A stretch of 64,000 bases of DNA from Platanthera guangdongensis (Eukaryota; Streptophyta; Magnoliopsida; Asparagales; Orchidaceae), in NCBI GenBank assembly GCA_039583875.1, contig CM077163.1, positions 113,779,213 through 113,843,212 on the forward strand, given 5' to 3'. A model generated the notes under the pieces. The model had not been told where the DNA came from, made no database searches, and saw only the letters and a list, made by a program, of their open reading frames with translations. The position numbers and the translations under genes were made by a program. Shown piece after piece: positions 10,311-20,536 of the stretch (its first letter is position 1; each line of letters opens with the position of its first letter).

Positions 10311-12243
10311 GGTCTACAACTTGATTACTCAAGTTATAGAAGAGTCTGTTCATGTAGTTTTTGATGAAGCTAGACTCATTAACAATGAATTGCCAAGAAG
10401 TGTTTGCAGCTCTATAGGTGTAATTAAGAAGATGGACAAGCTTACCTTAATAGAAGGTTCTTCTGCAAGTCAGCAAGTAGAAGATGGTGGCTGTTGTCCA
10501 GGGGGAGTACAAGATACTCCTGATGCTGAAGAAGACCAAGAGATGCAGCTAAATGAAGAGACTGAAGGTGTACAACCTGAAGACAGGCTGCCTCTAGCAA
10601 ATAGGCATTTAAAGGATCATCCAGCCAATCAAATAATTGGAGATCCCAGACAAGGGGTGCAAACATGGAGCAGGAATCTAAGTACAGTTCTTTACTCCAG
10701 TTTTCTATCCCAAGTAGAGCCAAAGAAGTTTGAAGAAGCAATCCTAGACCCTCATTGGATTGAGGCCATGCAAGAGGAGCTGAATCAATTCAAAAGATGC
10801 AAGGTCTGGGAGCTAGTTCCTAAACCCAAGGACCACAACATTATTGGAACTAAGTGGATCTTTAGGAACAAGTTGGATGAGAATGGAATCATCGTAAAGA
10901 ATAAAGCTAGACTTGTTGCAAATGGATATATGCAGGAAGAAGGTATTGATTTTGATCAAATCTTTGCTCCAGTAGCAAGACTGAAAGCAATAAGGATGTT
11001 ACTTGCCTATGCAACATATCAAGGATTTAAGGTATATCAAATGGATGTTAAATCAGCTTTTCTGAATGGAAATCTGAAGGAAGAAGTCTATGTAGAGCAG
11101 CCAACAGGTTTTGTTGATTCTCTTAAACCTGATTATGTTTATAGACTTAGGAAAGCTTTGTATGGGTTAAAACAAGCGCCAAGGGCTTGGTATGAAACCC
11201 TGTTTAGTTTCCTCATTGAGAATAAATTCTCAAGGGGGAAAATAGATAAGACTCTATTCCTTAGGGAATCCAGAGGCAAGATTATCTTAGTCCAAATCTA
11301 TGTAGATGACATAATATTTGGGTCTACAGAAAGTAGTCTTTGCAGAAAATTTGCAAAACTTATGCAAGGACAATTTGAAATGAGCAGTATGGGGGAACTT
11401 AAGTTCTTCTTGGGTCTCCAAGTTAGACAGACTGAAGATGGCTTGTCCATATGCCAGTTTAAGTTCACCCTAGAGTTGATAAGGAAGTATGGTATGGAAT
11501 CATCCACTACCATGAAAACTCCTGTGTGGTCAAGCATGTCTCTAAGCAAAGATGATGCAGGGAAACCTGTAGATGAAACTTTGTATAGAGGGATAGTTGG
11601 CTCCCTACTGTATTTGACTGCTAGTAGACCAGATATCATGTATGCTATATGTGTCTGTGCTAGGTACCAAGCTTGCCCTAAAGAATCTCATCTGACAGCA
11701 GTCAAAAGGATTTTGAGATATCTTAAGGGCACACCTTATCTAGGCATTTGGTACCCTAGGAATGAAGATTTTGTACTGACAGGTTATTCAGATGCAGATT
11801 TTGCAGGATGCAAGGAAGATAGGAAGAGTACTACAGGAACCTGTCAATTTCTAGGTGGAAGGCTGGTGTCATGGAGTAGTAAGAAGCAGACCAGTGTGGC
11901 CATCTCCATAGCTGAGTCAGAGTATGTTGCTGCAGGAAGCTGCTGTGCACAACTACTATGGATTCAACACCAGCTAGAAGATTATGGTATTCAAGTAAGT
12001 AGGACACCTTTATTTTGTGATTCTACTAGTGCCATTTCTATTGCAAATAATCCTGTCTCCCATAGTAGGACTAAGCACATAGAAATTAAATACCATTTTC
12101 TAAGAGAACATGTGGAAAAAGAAGACATTTCCCTAGAGTATGTTAAGACAGATAATCAGTTAGCTGATATGTTTACTAAGCCCTTAGATGAAACCAAATT
12201 CAATAAGTTTAAAATTGAATTAGGAATGATAAACTTAGAATAG
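10311..12243 (+). pseudogene. Sire-A pol, 3' fragment (RT and RNase H)
   Basis: Continuation of the Sire-A copia pol after Tek-1. It is open to its natural stop TAG at 12241-12243. It encodes the linker, reverse transcriptase with YVDD (about 11300), and copia RNase H ([23 protein letters not shown]), ending in the [13 protein letters not shown] tail. Similarity to Sire-B pol is high throughout, and no stop interrupts this half. It cannot make a full product because of the Tek-1 insertion and the upstream TAA at 503. Confidence 0.93.
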
Positions 12244-12573
12244 TTTACAAAAATTGGCTAAGTAAAATAGTGTCGATACACAGAGTTGTCTGTGTCGACA
12301 CATAGAAGTGGTGTCGACATTTCAGAGAAATGGTGTCGACACATCTAGGAAATCTGTGTCGACACTTCAGAGAATTGGTGTCGACACATGCAAAGTAGGT
12401 GTCGACACATCCAGGGTGGTGTCGACACTTAGGATTTACACAGAATTCGTCGAGTAGAGTCTCGACTAAGTGTCGAGCTAAGATATATAAGTGTCGACAT
12501 ATATATTCTATCGGCTATACTTGTGTCGACACATAGTTGTCGAGACATTAGAAGTAAGTGTCGACACTTTTCA
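12244..12573 (+). repeat. Sire-A pol-ORF3 spacer with GTGTCGACAC array
   Basis: Non-coding spacer after pol. From about 12270 to 12570 it holds roughly ten GTGTCGACAC or one-mismatch copies about 20 bp apart, plus GTCGAG/CTCGAC variants. It is the counterpart of 20056-20384 in Sire-B. Sire-B is inserted at its 3' edge, and the spacer resumes at 25775. Confidence 0.85.
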
Positions 12574-12578
12574 ACAGT
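12574..12578. repeat. Target-site duplication of Sire-B, left copy (acagt)
   Basis: acagt directly precedes the Sire-B 5' LTR and recurs at 25770-25774 after its 3' LTR. Confidence 0.95.
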
Positions 12579-12723
12579 TGTTGGGTACATTGGTCAAATG
12601 TACCTGATTTGAAGAAGCCTCACCCAACTCAATGATATACATCATAATGTATTTGATGTATGTTGAGTTTACTTGTGCAGGTTATGTAATCACTGGACTG
12701 AAGCAAAAAGTTTCTAAGTCTAT

Positions 12724-13668
12724 GTGTCGACACCTAGAGGGAAAGTGTCGACACTTAAGAAGACTTGTGTCGACACCCAGACAAGCAGTGTCGACACTTG
12801 GAGTCATTGTGTCGACACCTGGGATGCAGAGTCGACACCAGACAGAAAGTGTCGACACTTAGAGCTGTGTCGACACTTAGTGAAGGAAAGTGCAGACAGA
12901 AAGTGTCGACACAAGGAGCTGTGTCGACACCCAGTGAAGCTGTGTCTACACCAGAAAGTGTCGACACTTGGAGCTGTGTCGACACTCAGCAAAAGTCTGC
13001 AGAGTCGAAGTACAAGTGTCGACACTCAGCACAATGTGTCGACACTCAACAGAAGAGTCAACACTTGAAGTATGTGTCGACACCCAGCACAATGTGTCGA
13101 CACACAACCAGGAGTCAACACATGAAGTAAGTGTCGACACCCAGCACAATGTGTCGACACTCAGCTAAAGACTCTACACTTGAAGAAAGTGTCGACACAA
13201 GGAGCTGTGTCGACACTTATCAAAGATCAGAAAGATCAACAAAAATATTCTAAGTACAAGTGTCGACACTAAGGGAATGTGTCGACACTAAGGGAATGTG
13301 TCGACACTCAGCTGAAGTCTCAACAAGAAGAAGGTGTGTCGACACAAGGAGCTGTGTCGACACTCAGCAAGTATCGACATTGAAGTCTATGTGTCGACAC
13401 CAAGAAGCAGTGTCGACACTTGACAGATTCAACACAAGAAGTTGTGTCGACACAAAGGATATGTGTCGACACTTAGAAGAATTCAGCAAAAGCTAGAAGA
13501 ACAAGTACTTGTGTCGACACTCAATTTCAGTGTCGACACATGCAGAAGAATCTGTGTCGAGACATACAAGTTGTGTCGACACCTTGTAGACTTGTGTCGA
13601 CACTTACACAACATGTGTCGACACTTGGACTATAAGTGTCGACACTTAAAGACAGAAAGTCTCGACAC
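12724..13668. repeat. GTGTCGACAC palindromic array (Sire-B 5' LTR)
   Basis: By eye about 34 exact copies of the 10-bp perfect palindrome GTGTCGACAC in 945 bp, plus decayed versions (GTGTCTACAC, GTGTCGAGAC, GTCTCGACAC, GTCAACAC). Many neighbours are 19-23 bp apart, about two helical turns, with dissimilar A/G-rich linkers. The array lies upstream of the LTR TATA box. Confidence 0.95.
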
Positions 13669-13801
13669 TTACAGACAGTTAGAGATTTTCAAGAAATGAC
13701 TGGATGACTTGACAGCTGCCGTTCCAGCCGGTCTACAGCACCTGTCAGAGATATCAGAAGTCAGTTATGGACCGGACCAGCCGGTTACCATGAAGAAGGC
13801 C

Positions 13802-13809
13802 TATAAATA
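13802..13809 (+). promoter_or_regulatory. TATA box of Sire-B 5' LTR
   Basis: TATAAATA about 135 bp downstream of the last palindrome copy; conserved in the 3' LTR at 24880-24887. Likely core promoter of the genomic RNA. Confidence 0.75.
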
Positions 13810-14694
13810 GGCACCTATAGTTTACAGAAAGTGGTTGTTCAGCAGTTGTTCAGATTGTTGTTCAAAGAATTGAAGTGCATCACATTATTGAAGAACAAGT
13901 GGTACACAGAGTATCAACACAAGAAGATCTTGCAGTCCAAGTGCAGATCTAAGAAGTTGGAGAGAGAGGGCTCCATCCAAGAAATCAGCCTCTGGAACTA
14001 GGCTGAGAAGAAGGATTCAGATTCAATTCTGGATCTTAAGTGGTAGAGGTCAAGGAACAACTGCAGGAGGATTCAGTCTTATTCAGTTCTACTCAAGAAG
14101 CTTTGAAGAAAGCTAAGTCAGAGTGAATCCAGCTGAGTTCTTCCAAGAACTCATCAAGAAACTCTCAACTCCCCTCTTTTATTTCTGAGTTGTAGAGTTA
14201 ATATCTGTAATACATTTTTAACTTGTAGGATCCCTTAGATCTGAGTGAATTGTAAGCCTATAACTATAAAGGCTGAGGGTAGGGCTTGTGAGCCTGAGTG
14301 TAGGAGATTGAGATCTCTGAGTGTAGGCCTTGGTTGGCTGAGTGTAGGCCTTGATTGGCTGAGTGTAGGCTTTGGGATAAAGCTGAGTTGTAAGGCTTTG
14401 GGCCTGAGGTGTAGGAACCAATTTGGGTTCTGAGACAGTGGAGGAGTTTGGCCGAATCTAGTACACTGCTAGATAGGCGAAGGGGGAAAGTGGATGTACC
14501 CAAAGATTGGGGAACCAGTATAAAACCTTGTGTATGCTGTGCTGTGATTGTGCTGTGACTGTGTATGCTGTGTTATTGCTGTGCAAAAGTAAAGTAGATT
14601 TTGTGATAGAACTGTTTGCTGCCATTAAAGTGTAAAAATGATTAGGTCACCTATTCACCCCCCCTCTAGGTGTTTAGGTACCATATCTTTCAAG

Positions 14695-14706
14695 TGGTAT
14701 CAAAGC
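14695..14706 (+). other. Sire-B primer-binding site
   Basis: TGGTATCAAAGC begins two bases after the LTR end; near-complement of the initiator tRNA-Met 3' end (one mismatch). The leader to 14806 has no other recognised feature. Confidence 0.85.
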
Positions 14707-14806
14707 GAGGTTCCTCAAAAAGGACTAACAGTCTAAGGAGATCCTGTTTGGCAGATTCAGTGTAAGGCAAATCACAGTTTCAAGAAATTCAAGAAAATCA
14801 AGAAAC

Positions 14807-16849
14807 ATGGGTTCCTCTGAGAATCACAAGGAATTGGGTTCCATGAAATTACCCATATGTAGGAAAGAGATCTTTGGGATCTGGAAGGAAAGGGTAAGGC
14901 TATTTATGGAGGCCTCAGACCCTAGAATCTACATCACAGTAAAGGAAGGGCCTTATGTGCCCATGAAGATTTCAGTTTTAGATGCAAATCAGAGAACTCC
15001 AAAGGATTTCTCTGAGATGACTAAGGATGAGATTGTCCTAGCTACCATGGACAAGAGGGCACAAAACATAATAGTGAGTGCCATTGATGATGCAACATTT
15101 CAGAATCTTATACACTGTAAGACAGCCAAGGAAATGTGGGACACTCTTATAGTGTATATGGAAGGATCTGAAGAAGTCAGACAAGATAGAAAATCCTTGC
15201 TAAATCAGGAGTATGGGAGCTTTAGACAAGGTAAAGGTGATAGCATAACTGAGTGCTACAAGAAGTTCTACAGAATAGTTAATGAACTCATGTCTTATGG
15301 AAGAGAGTTCAGTAACTATGAACTAAATGATAAGTTCTTAAGGTCTCTAACAAAAGATTGGGACACAAAGATCTGTGCCATTAGAGAAATGGCTAAGTTG
15401 GGGGAAATTCCTCCTCCTACACTGTTTGGCAAGTTGTTGTCATATGAAATGCAATTGACAGTAAGGAAGGAGGAGGAGAAATCAACAAGGACTGAGCACA
15501 AGGAAAGATCAGTTGCTTTCAAGACAGAAGTTCCCAGAAAGTGCAGGAATAAGTCATCAACTCCACCTCCAGAGGTAGTTGAATCAGAATCAGATGAGTC
15601 AGTCAGCACAAAGACTGAGAGCAGTGATAGTGATGAAGACTTTGCTGCCTTCACTAGACACTTTCAGAAATTCTTGAAGAAGAAACAGTGGAGGTCAAGA
15701 CCTTCTTCTTCAAAGGGAAAGGAAGTCTTTTATCAGGAGAAAAAGCCTTCAAAGAAAGACAGGAAGAGGACAAAGTCAAGAAAGGCAACTGGATCTAAGA
15801 TAGTGTGCTATTGCTGCAATAGACAGGGCCATGTTATTGCAGATTGTCCTGAGAAGAGAAAGGAATCTGGTGACAGGAAAAAGGCTCACTTCAAAGGCAA
15901 GAAAGAGAAGTCTTTTGTTGCCAAGAAGGAGAAGACTCTATCTGATATCTCTTCTTCAAAAACTGAGTCTGAGGCTGAAGCCTACATAGGGCTGTTTGCT
16001 GAAGAAGAAGAGGAAGAATTCATGCAGATCATGAAGTCTATTTATGAACAAGAAGACAGTCATTGCCAAGGGCTAATGGCTTTGACAGAGAGTGCCAAAA
16101 TCCTGGAGCAGCCAGGACCCAGTCAGGTACAAAGTTCAAGTTTAAATTCAGTTTCTTGTTCTAGTTCAGATTCAGATTCTTCTTCATCAAGTGATGAAAG
16201 TGTATCTGAGTCTGAGGGTGATATTCATCAGCTTATAGATGAATATAAGGTGCTGTTGCAGGCTTACAAGAAAAGCAAGACCCTAGCCAAAAGTCAGGCA
16301 AAGGAAATTGCTATTCTTAAAGCTGCAGCAACAGATTTTGAGAAGTCTTTTGATCAAAAACTGAATGAGATAGCCATGTTGAAGCACATAACAGTGATTC
16401 AAATGGGTACTATATCATTTAAAAATGATCAAATTAAGAGTCTGGAGATCAATCTTCAGAAGGAGAAGGACTTAGTTGCTAGGTTTTCTAAACCTAAGTC
16501 AGTGTTACCTTTAATTGATGACTTTATTCATCATAAAGGCAAGGCTGGGCTGGGCTTTACTAGACCTGCAAGGACTGAGCAGTCCAAGTCTAAGTCCAAG
16601 GGCAAAGCCCCAACAATCAACAAGCCTGCTTTAGACAAGACAGCCAAGGCAGTACCTAAGCAAAGGTACAATAAGTTTGAATGTTGGTGCTGTGGCAAAG
16701 TTGGCCATTTTGCAGTGGACTGTTGGCACAATGCTAGTGCCAAAGTGAGTACCAAACTACCTGTTGGAAAGCCAGTGGGTAGCTTTGTCAGATTGCAGAC
16801 TAACAAGTACCAAGGACCCAAGAATTCTTTGGGTTCTAAGGTTCATTAA
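14807..16849 (+). CDS. gag: Sire-B Gag polyprotein
   Basis: A 680-residue Gag starting at ATG 14807. A UBN2-type copia capsid region spans about residues 50-225 (AKEMWDTLIVYMEGSEEV, then LNQEYGSF and LLSYEMQL). It is followed by a Ser/Asp/Glu-rich stretch, a basic stretch, a first CCHC knuckle at 334-347 (CYCCNRQGHVIADC), an acidic/serine region, a Lys/Glu-rich probable coiled coil (about 480-570), and a second CCHC at 626-639 (CWCCGKVGHFAVDC). The large size, internal coiled coil and paired knuckles resemble Sirevirus Gag. It is intact. It is in the same frame as pol but separated from it by two stops (16847 and 16859). Confidence 0.93.
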   Translation: MGSSENHKELGSMKLPICRKEIFGIWKERVRLFMEASDPRIYITVKEGPYVPMKISVLDANQRTPKDFSEMTKDEIVLATMDKRAQNIIVSAIDDATFQNLIHCKTAKEMWDTLIVYMEGSEEVRQDRKSLLNQEYGSFRQGKGDSITECYKKFYRIVNELMSYGREFSNYELNDKFLRSLTKDWDTKICAIREMAKLGEIPPPTLFGKLLSYEMQLTVRKEEEKSTRTEHKERSVAFKTEVPRKCRNKSSTPPPEVVESESDESVSTKTESSDSDEDFAAFTRHFQKFLKKKQWRSRPSSSKGKEVFYQEKKPSKKDRKRTKSRKATGSKIVCYCCNRQGHVIADCPEKRKESGDRKKAHFKGKKEKSFVAKKEKTLSDISSSKTESEAEAYIGLFAEEEEEEFMQIMKSIYEQEDSHCQGLMALTESAKILEQPGPSQVQSSSLNSVSCSSSDSDSSSSSDESVSESEGDIHQLIDEYKVLLQAYKKSKTLAKSQAKEIAILKAAATDFEKSFDQKLNEIAMLKHITVIQMGTISFKNDQIKSLEINLQKEKDLVARFSKPKSVLPLIDDFIHHKGKAGLGFTRPARTEQSKSKSKGKAPTINKPALDKTAKAVPKQRYNKFECWCCGKVGHFAVDCWHNASAKVSTKLPVGKPVGSFVRLQTNKYQGPKNSLGSKVH

Positions 16850-16861
16850 TCTGTTTTGTAG
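16847..16861 (+). other. Gag-pol boundary with two in-frame stops
   Basis: Gag ends at TAA (16847-16849). Three codons later a second stop, TAG (16859-16861), precedes the pol frame, which is the same frame. The context CTGTTTTGTAG|GTGAGT resembles a 3' splice site followed by a donor-like string. Double readthrough or splicing from an upstream donor are the options. Confidence 0.7.
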
Positions 16862-19800
16862 GTGAGTCCAAGTGGCCATACCCCTACATGGTACTTGGAC
16901 AGTGGATGTTCCAGACATATGACTGGAACAAGAAGATTACTAAAGGACTACATTCCAGTAAAAGATGGTCCAAAAGTAACCTTTGGTGGTTCTGAAAAAG
17001 GAATCATCAAAGGATTTGGTAACATTTCTACAAACTTAGTTACCATTACTCAAGTGGCTTATGTTAAAGGGTTGAAACACAACCTAATAAGTATAAGTCA
17101 ATTAAGTGATGTAGGGTATGACATCTCATTTGTTAAAAATGGTTGTCATATCAAGAGGTCAAGTGATCAAGAGATCATTTTGATAGGTTATAGGAAGAGG
17201 AATGTCTACTGCCTAGACATTATGGTTGAGAACAAAGGTTCTCCAGTTTGTCTTGTAGCTGATGAGACAGTCTCTCATTGTGTTAAATGGAACAAGAGGC
17301 TTGCCCATCTTAACTACAAGACTATTAGCAAACTCTTTAGCAAAGAGTTAGTGAGGAATGGTCCTCAAGTTAAGTGTGTTAAAGATGGTATTTGCTCAGC
17401 TTGTCAAAAGGGCAAGCAGACTAAATCCACCTTTAGAAGCATAGAAAACAAAGATGCTGTGAGGTGTTTATACCTCTTGCATATGGATCTCTTTGGTCCA
17501 ATGCCAGTTCACAGCCTAGGTAGGAAGGTCTATACCTTTGTAGTTGTAGATGACTACTCAAGATTTTCCTGGGTGTTCTTCTTAAGGCAGAAATCTGAAA
17601 CACCTAGTGTCTTCTATAGCTTTGTCAAGCAAATTCAGAATGAATTAAATAGTACAGTGGTCAAAATTAGAAGTGACCATGGTACTGAATTTCAGTCTGA
17701 TAGCATGACAAAACTGTGTGAAGACTTTGGGATATTTCAAGAATTCTCTTCACCTAGAACACCTCAGGAAAATGGCATTGCTGAGAGGAAGAATAGAACC
17801 TTGATAGAGGCTGGTAGAACCCTACTAAGTGATACAACACTGCCAGAATATTTCTGGGCTGAAGCAGTTAACACTGCATGCCATGTTATAAATAGGGCTA
17901 CCATCACTAAAAGGCTTAACAAGACCCCCTATGAAGTTGTGAAAGGCAGGAAACCAAACCTATCCTATTTTAGGATCTTTGGTTGCAAATGCTTCATACT
18001 TAACAATGGGAGGTCTTACTTAACTAAGTTTGCTGCCAAGTCCCAAGAGGGAATTTTTGTTGGGTACAGCAATAACAGTAAGGCTTATAGAGTCTACAAC
18101 TTGACTACTCAAGTTGTAGAAGAATCTGTGCATGTAGTTTTTGATGAGACTAAACTTATTAATAATGAGTTGTCTAGCAGTGTATGCAGCCCCACAGGTT
18201 TGACAAAGAAAATGGACAAGCTTACTATAGAAGAAGTGCCTGCTGCAAGACAGCAAGTAGAAGAAAGTAGCTGTTGTCCAGGGGGAGAACTACATGTGCC
18301 AATTGCTGAAGAAATCCAAGATATACCGCATGATGCAGATGCTGAAGTGGTTCAACCAGAAGTTAGGATGCCTCCAGCCCACAGGCATCTTAGAGATCAT
18401 CCAGTAGAGCTGATTATTGGAGATCCAAGACAAGGAGTTCAAACCAGGAGTAGAAACATGAATGCAGCAATCTACTCCAGCTTTCTGTCACAAGTTGAAC
18501 CTAAGAAGTTTGAAGAAGCAATACAAGATCCACAATGGACTGAAGCAATGCAAGAAGAGCTTAATCAGTTCAAGAGGTGCAAGGTCTGGGAATTAGTTCC
18601 TAAACCTAAAGACCACAATGTGATAGGAACTAAGTGGATCTACAGGAATAAGATGGATGAACAAGGGGTCATCATTAAGAATAAGGCTAGACTGGTTGCT
18701 AAAGGATATAGGCAAGAAGAAGGTATAGATTTTGATCAAACCTTTGCTCCAGTAGCCAGACTGGAAGCCATAAGAATGTTCTTGGCCTATGCAACCTATC
18801 AAGGATTCAAGGTGTACCAAATGGATGTCAAGTCAGCATTCCTAAATGGTAATCTTAAAGAAGAAGTCTATGTGGAGCAACCTTCAGGTTTTGTTGATCC
18901 AACTCTACCTCATCATGTCTATAGACTTAGGAAAGCTTTATATGGGTTAAAGCAAGCCCCTAGGGCTTGGTATGAAACCCTATCTAGTTTCCTCATTGAG
19001 AACAAGTTCTCAAGGGGGAAAATAGATAAGACTCTATTCCTTAGGGAATCTAGAGGCAAAGTAATTCTAGTCCAAATATATGTAGATGACATTATATTTG
19101 GGTCTACTGAAAGCAGCCTTTGCAAAAAGTTTGCAAAACTTATGCAAGGTCAGTTTGAGATGAGTAGTATGGGAGAGCTGAAGTTTTTCTTGGGTCTCCA
19201 AGTTAAACAGACTGAAAGTGGTTTATCCATATGTCAGTCCAAGTTCACCCTAGAACTCATAAGGAAGTATGGTATGGATTCATCCAGCACCATGAAGACT
19301 CCTATGGGGTCAAGTATGTCTCTTAGCAAGGATGATGCAGGGAAACCTGTAGATGAAACATTGTATAGAGGGATAGTTGGCTCCCTATTATACTTGACTG
19401 CTAGTAGACCTGACATCATGTATGCTACATGTGTTTGTGCCAGGTATCAAGCCTGCCCTAAAGAGTCTCATTTGACAGCAGTCAAAATAATATTGAGATA
19501 TCTAAAGGGCACTCCCTATCTAGGCCTCTGGTACCCTAGGAATGGAGATTTTGATCTAACAGGTTATTCAGATGCAGACTTTGCAGGATGCAAAGAGGAT
19601 AGAAAGAGCACTACTGGAACCTGTCAATTCCTAGGTGGGAGACTAATTTCATGGAGTAGCAAGAAGCAAACCAGTGTGGCTATCTCCACAGCAGAGTCAG
19701 AGTATGTAGCTGCAGGAAGTTGCTGTGCTCAACTTCTGTGGATACAACATCAGCTAGAGGACTATGGATTTCAGGTAAGTAGAACTCCACTTTTCTGTGA

Positions 19801-20023
19801 TTCTACAAGTGCTATTTCAATAGCTAATAACCCTGTATCACATAGTAGAACTAAACATATTGAAATTAAATATCATTTTCTTAGGGAACATGTAGAAAGA
19901 GAAGATATTTTACTTGAATATGTTAAAACAGATAATCAGATAGCTGATATGTTTACTAAGCCCCTAGAAGAAGCTAAGTTCAATAGATTCAAAATTGAAC
20001 TAGAAATGATAAACTTAGAGTAA
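16862..20023 (+). CDS. pol: Sire-B Pol (protease-integrase-RT-RNase H)
   Basis: An intact 1053-codon copia Pol, counted from the first codon after TAG 16859 (a GTG, so the real start depends on how it is fused to Gag). Retropepsin motif DSG at residues 13-15; GAG-pre-integrase zinc region about 118-190 (H..H, CSACQ); integrase core with catalytic D209, D272 and E308 (D-35-E spacing); RT about 530-775 with YVDD at 740-743; RNase H from about 900 ([25 protein letters not shown]), ending DMFTKPL. It makes cDNA and integrates it. No stop or frameshift was seen. Sire-A pol (1-825, 10311-12243) is the closest relative in the window. Confidence 0.95.
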   Translation: MSPSGHTPTWYLDSGCSRHMTGTRRLLKDYIPVKDGPKVTFGGSEKGIIKGFGNISTNLVTITQVAYVKGLKHNLISISQLSDVGYDISFVKNGCHIKRSSDQEIILIGYRKRNVYCLDIMVENKGSPVCLVADETVSHCVKWNKRLAHLNYKTISKLFSKELVRNGPQVKCVKDGICSACQKGKQTKSTFRSIENKDAVRCLYLLHMDLFGPMPVHSLGRKVYTFVVVDDYSRFSWVFFLRQKSETPSVFYSFVKQIQNELNSTVVKIRSDHGTEFQSDSMTKLCEDFGIFQEFSSPRTPQENGIAERKNRTLIEAGRTLLSDTTLPEYFWAEAVNTACHVINRATITKRLNKTPYEVVKGRKPNLSYFRIFGCKCFILNNGRSYLTKFAAKSQEGIFVGYSNNSKAYRVYNLTTQVVEESVHVVFDETKLINNELSSSVCSPTGLTKKMDKLTIEEVPAARQQVEESSCCPGGELHVPIAEEIQDIPHDADAEVVQPEVRMPPAHRHLRDHPVELIIGDPRQGVQTRSRNMNAAIYSSFLSQVEPKKFEEAIQDPQWTEAMQEELNQFKRCKVWELVPKPKDHNVIGTKWIYRNKMDEQGVIIKNKARLVAKGYRQEEGIDFDQTFAPVARLEAIRMFLAYATYQGFKVYQMDVKSAFLNGNLKEEVYVEQPSGFVDPTLPHHVYRLRKALYGLKQAPRAWYETLSSFLIENKFSRGKIDKTLFLRESRGKVILVQIYVDDIIFGSTESSLCKKFAKLMQGQFEMSSMGELKFFLGLQVKQTESGLSICQSKFTLELIRKYGMDSSSTMKTPMGSSMSLSKDDAGKPVDETLYRGIVGSLLYLTASRPDIMYATCVCARYQACPKESHLTAVKIILRYLKGTPYLGLWYPRNGDFDLTGYSDADFAGCKEDRKSTTGTCQFLGGRLISWSSKKQTSVAISTAESEYVAAGSCCAQLLWIQHQLEDYGFQVSRTPLFCDSTSAISIANNPVSHSRTKHIEIKYHFLREHVEREDILLEYVKTDNQIADMFTKPLEEAKFNRFKIELEMINLE

Positions 20024-20055
20024 GTTTATAGAATTAAAATTGACTAAGTAAAAAG

Positions 20056-20384
20056 GTGTCGATACATAGACAAGTCTATGTCGACACAGAATAGTGGTGT
20101 CGACACTTCAGGAAAAAGGTGTCGACACATCTAGGATGTTGGTGTCGACACTTCAAAATATTAGTGTCGACACATGACAAGTAGGTGTCGACACATCCAA
20201 TATGGTGTCGACACTTATGTTTTACTCAGAATTTTCTAAGTAAAGTCTCGACAATGTGTCGAGTTATGTTGTGTCGACACATAACCAAGTGTCGACACAT
20301 AAAATCTGTTGACTAAACTTGTGTCGACACATGTGTGTCGAGACATTATAAGTCAGTGTCGACACTTATATCCAGTGTCGACAC
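20056..20384. repeat. GTGTCGACAC array between Sire-B pol and ORF3
   Basis: About ten exact or near GTGTCGACAC copies plus GTCGAG variants in 330 bp, directly upstream of a TATA box (20431) and ORF3. The layout repeats that of the LTR (array, then TATA). The gap 20024-20536 holds nothing else. Confidence 0.92.
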
Positions 20385-20430
20385 ATTTTAAGTTAGCTGT
20401 CCCACCTGTTCATCTTCAAAATTAGAAAGG

Positions 20431-20438
20431 TATAAATA
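20431..20438 (+). promoter_or_regulatory. Candidate internal TATA box for Sire-B ORF3
   Basis: TATAAATA 99 bp before the ORF3 ATG (20537) and 47 bp after the last palindrome. The sequence GAAAGGTATAAATAGG is kept in both Sire-A copies (25829, 37948), so it is conserved in the family. It implies a subgenomic ORF3 transcript. Confidence 0.6.
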
Positions 20439-20536
20439 GGGTTCTGTCTTTGTTTGTCGACACGCTTTCAAAGTTTCGAGATCAAAACTTCTGTGTCGAC
20501 ACCTCTCTTTTCTAAAGACAAATTCTACAAACCCTA

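Larger units (their letters stand above)
12579..14692 (+). repeat. Sire-B 5' LTR
   Basis: TGTTGGGTACA...TATCTTTCA. Order inside: a 145-bp head, the GTGTCGACAC array (12724-13668), a TATA box (13802), a GA-rich transcribed part, and a terminal short inverted repeat CACCTA...TAGGTG around a C-run just before the end. Open frames reading CRH/VST/VDT in this region are the palindrome translated and are not genes. Confidence 0.95.

Noticed and set aside
12724..13668. Regular short palindromes with spacers looked like a CRISPR array
   Set aside because: Repeats are 10-bp perfect palindromes with variable short linkers inside a eukaryotic LTR, with no leader or cas genes, and the same pattern appears in related LTRs.
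12632..13699. Open frames rich in CRH, VST and VDT, on both strands (also 23.7-24.8, 29.2-29.9 and 41.3-42.0 kb)
   Set aside because: They are translations of GTGTCGACAC in different frames; both strands are open because the motif is palindromic and lacks stops.
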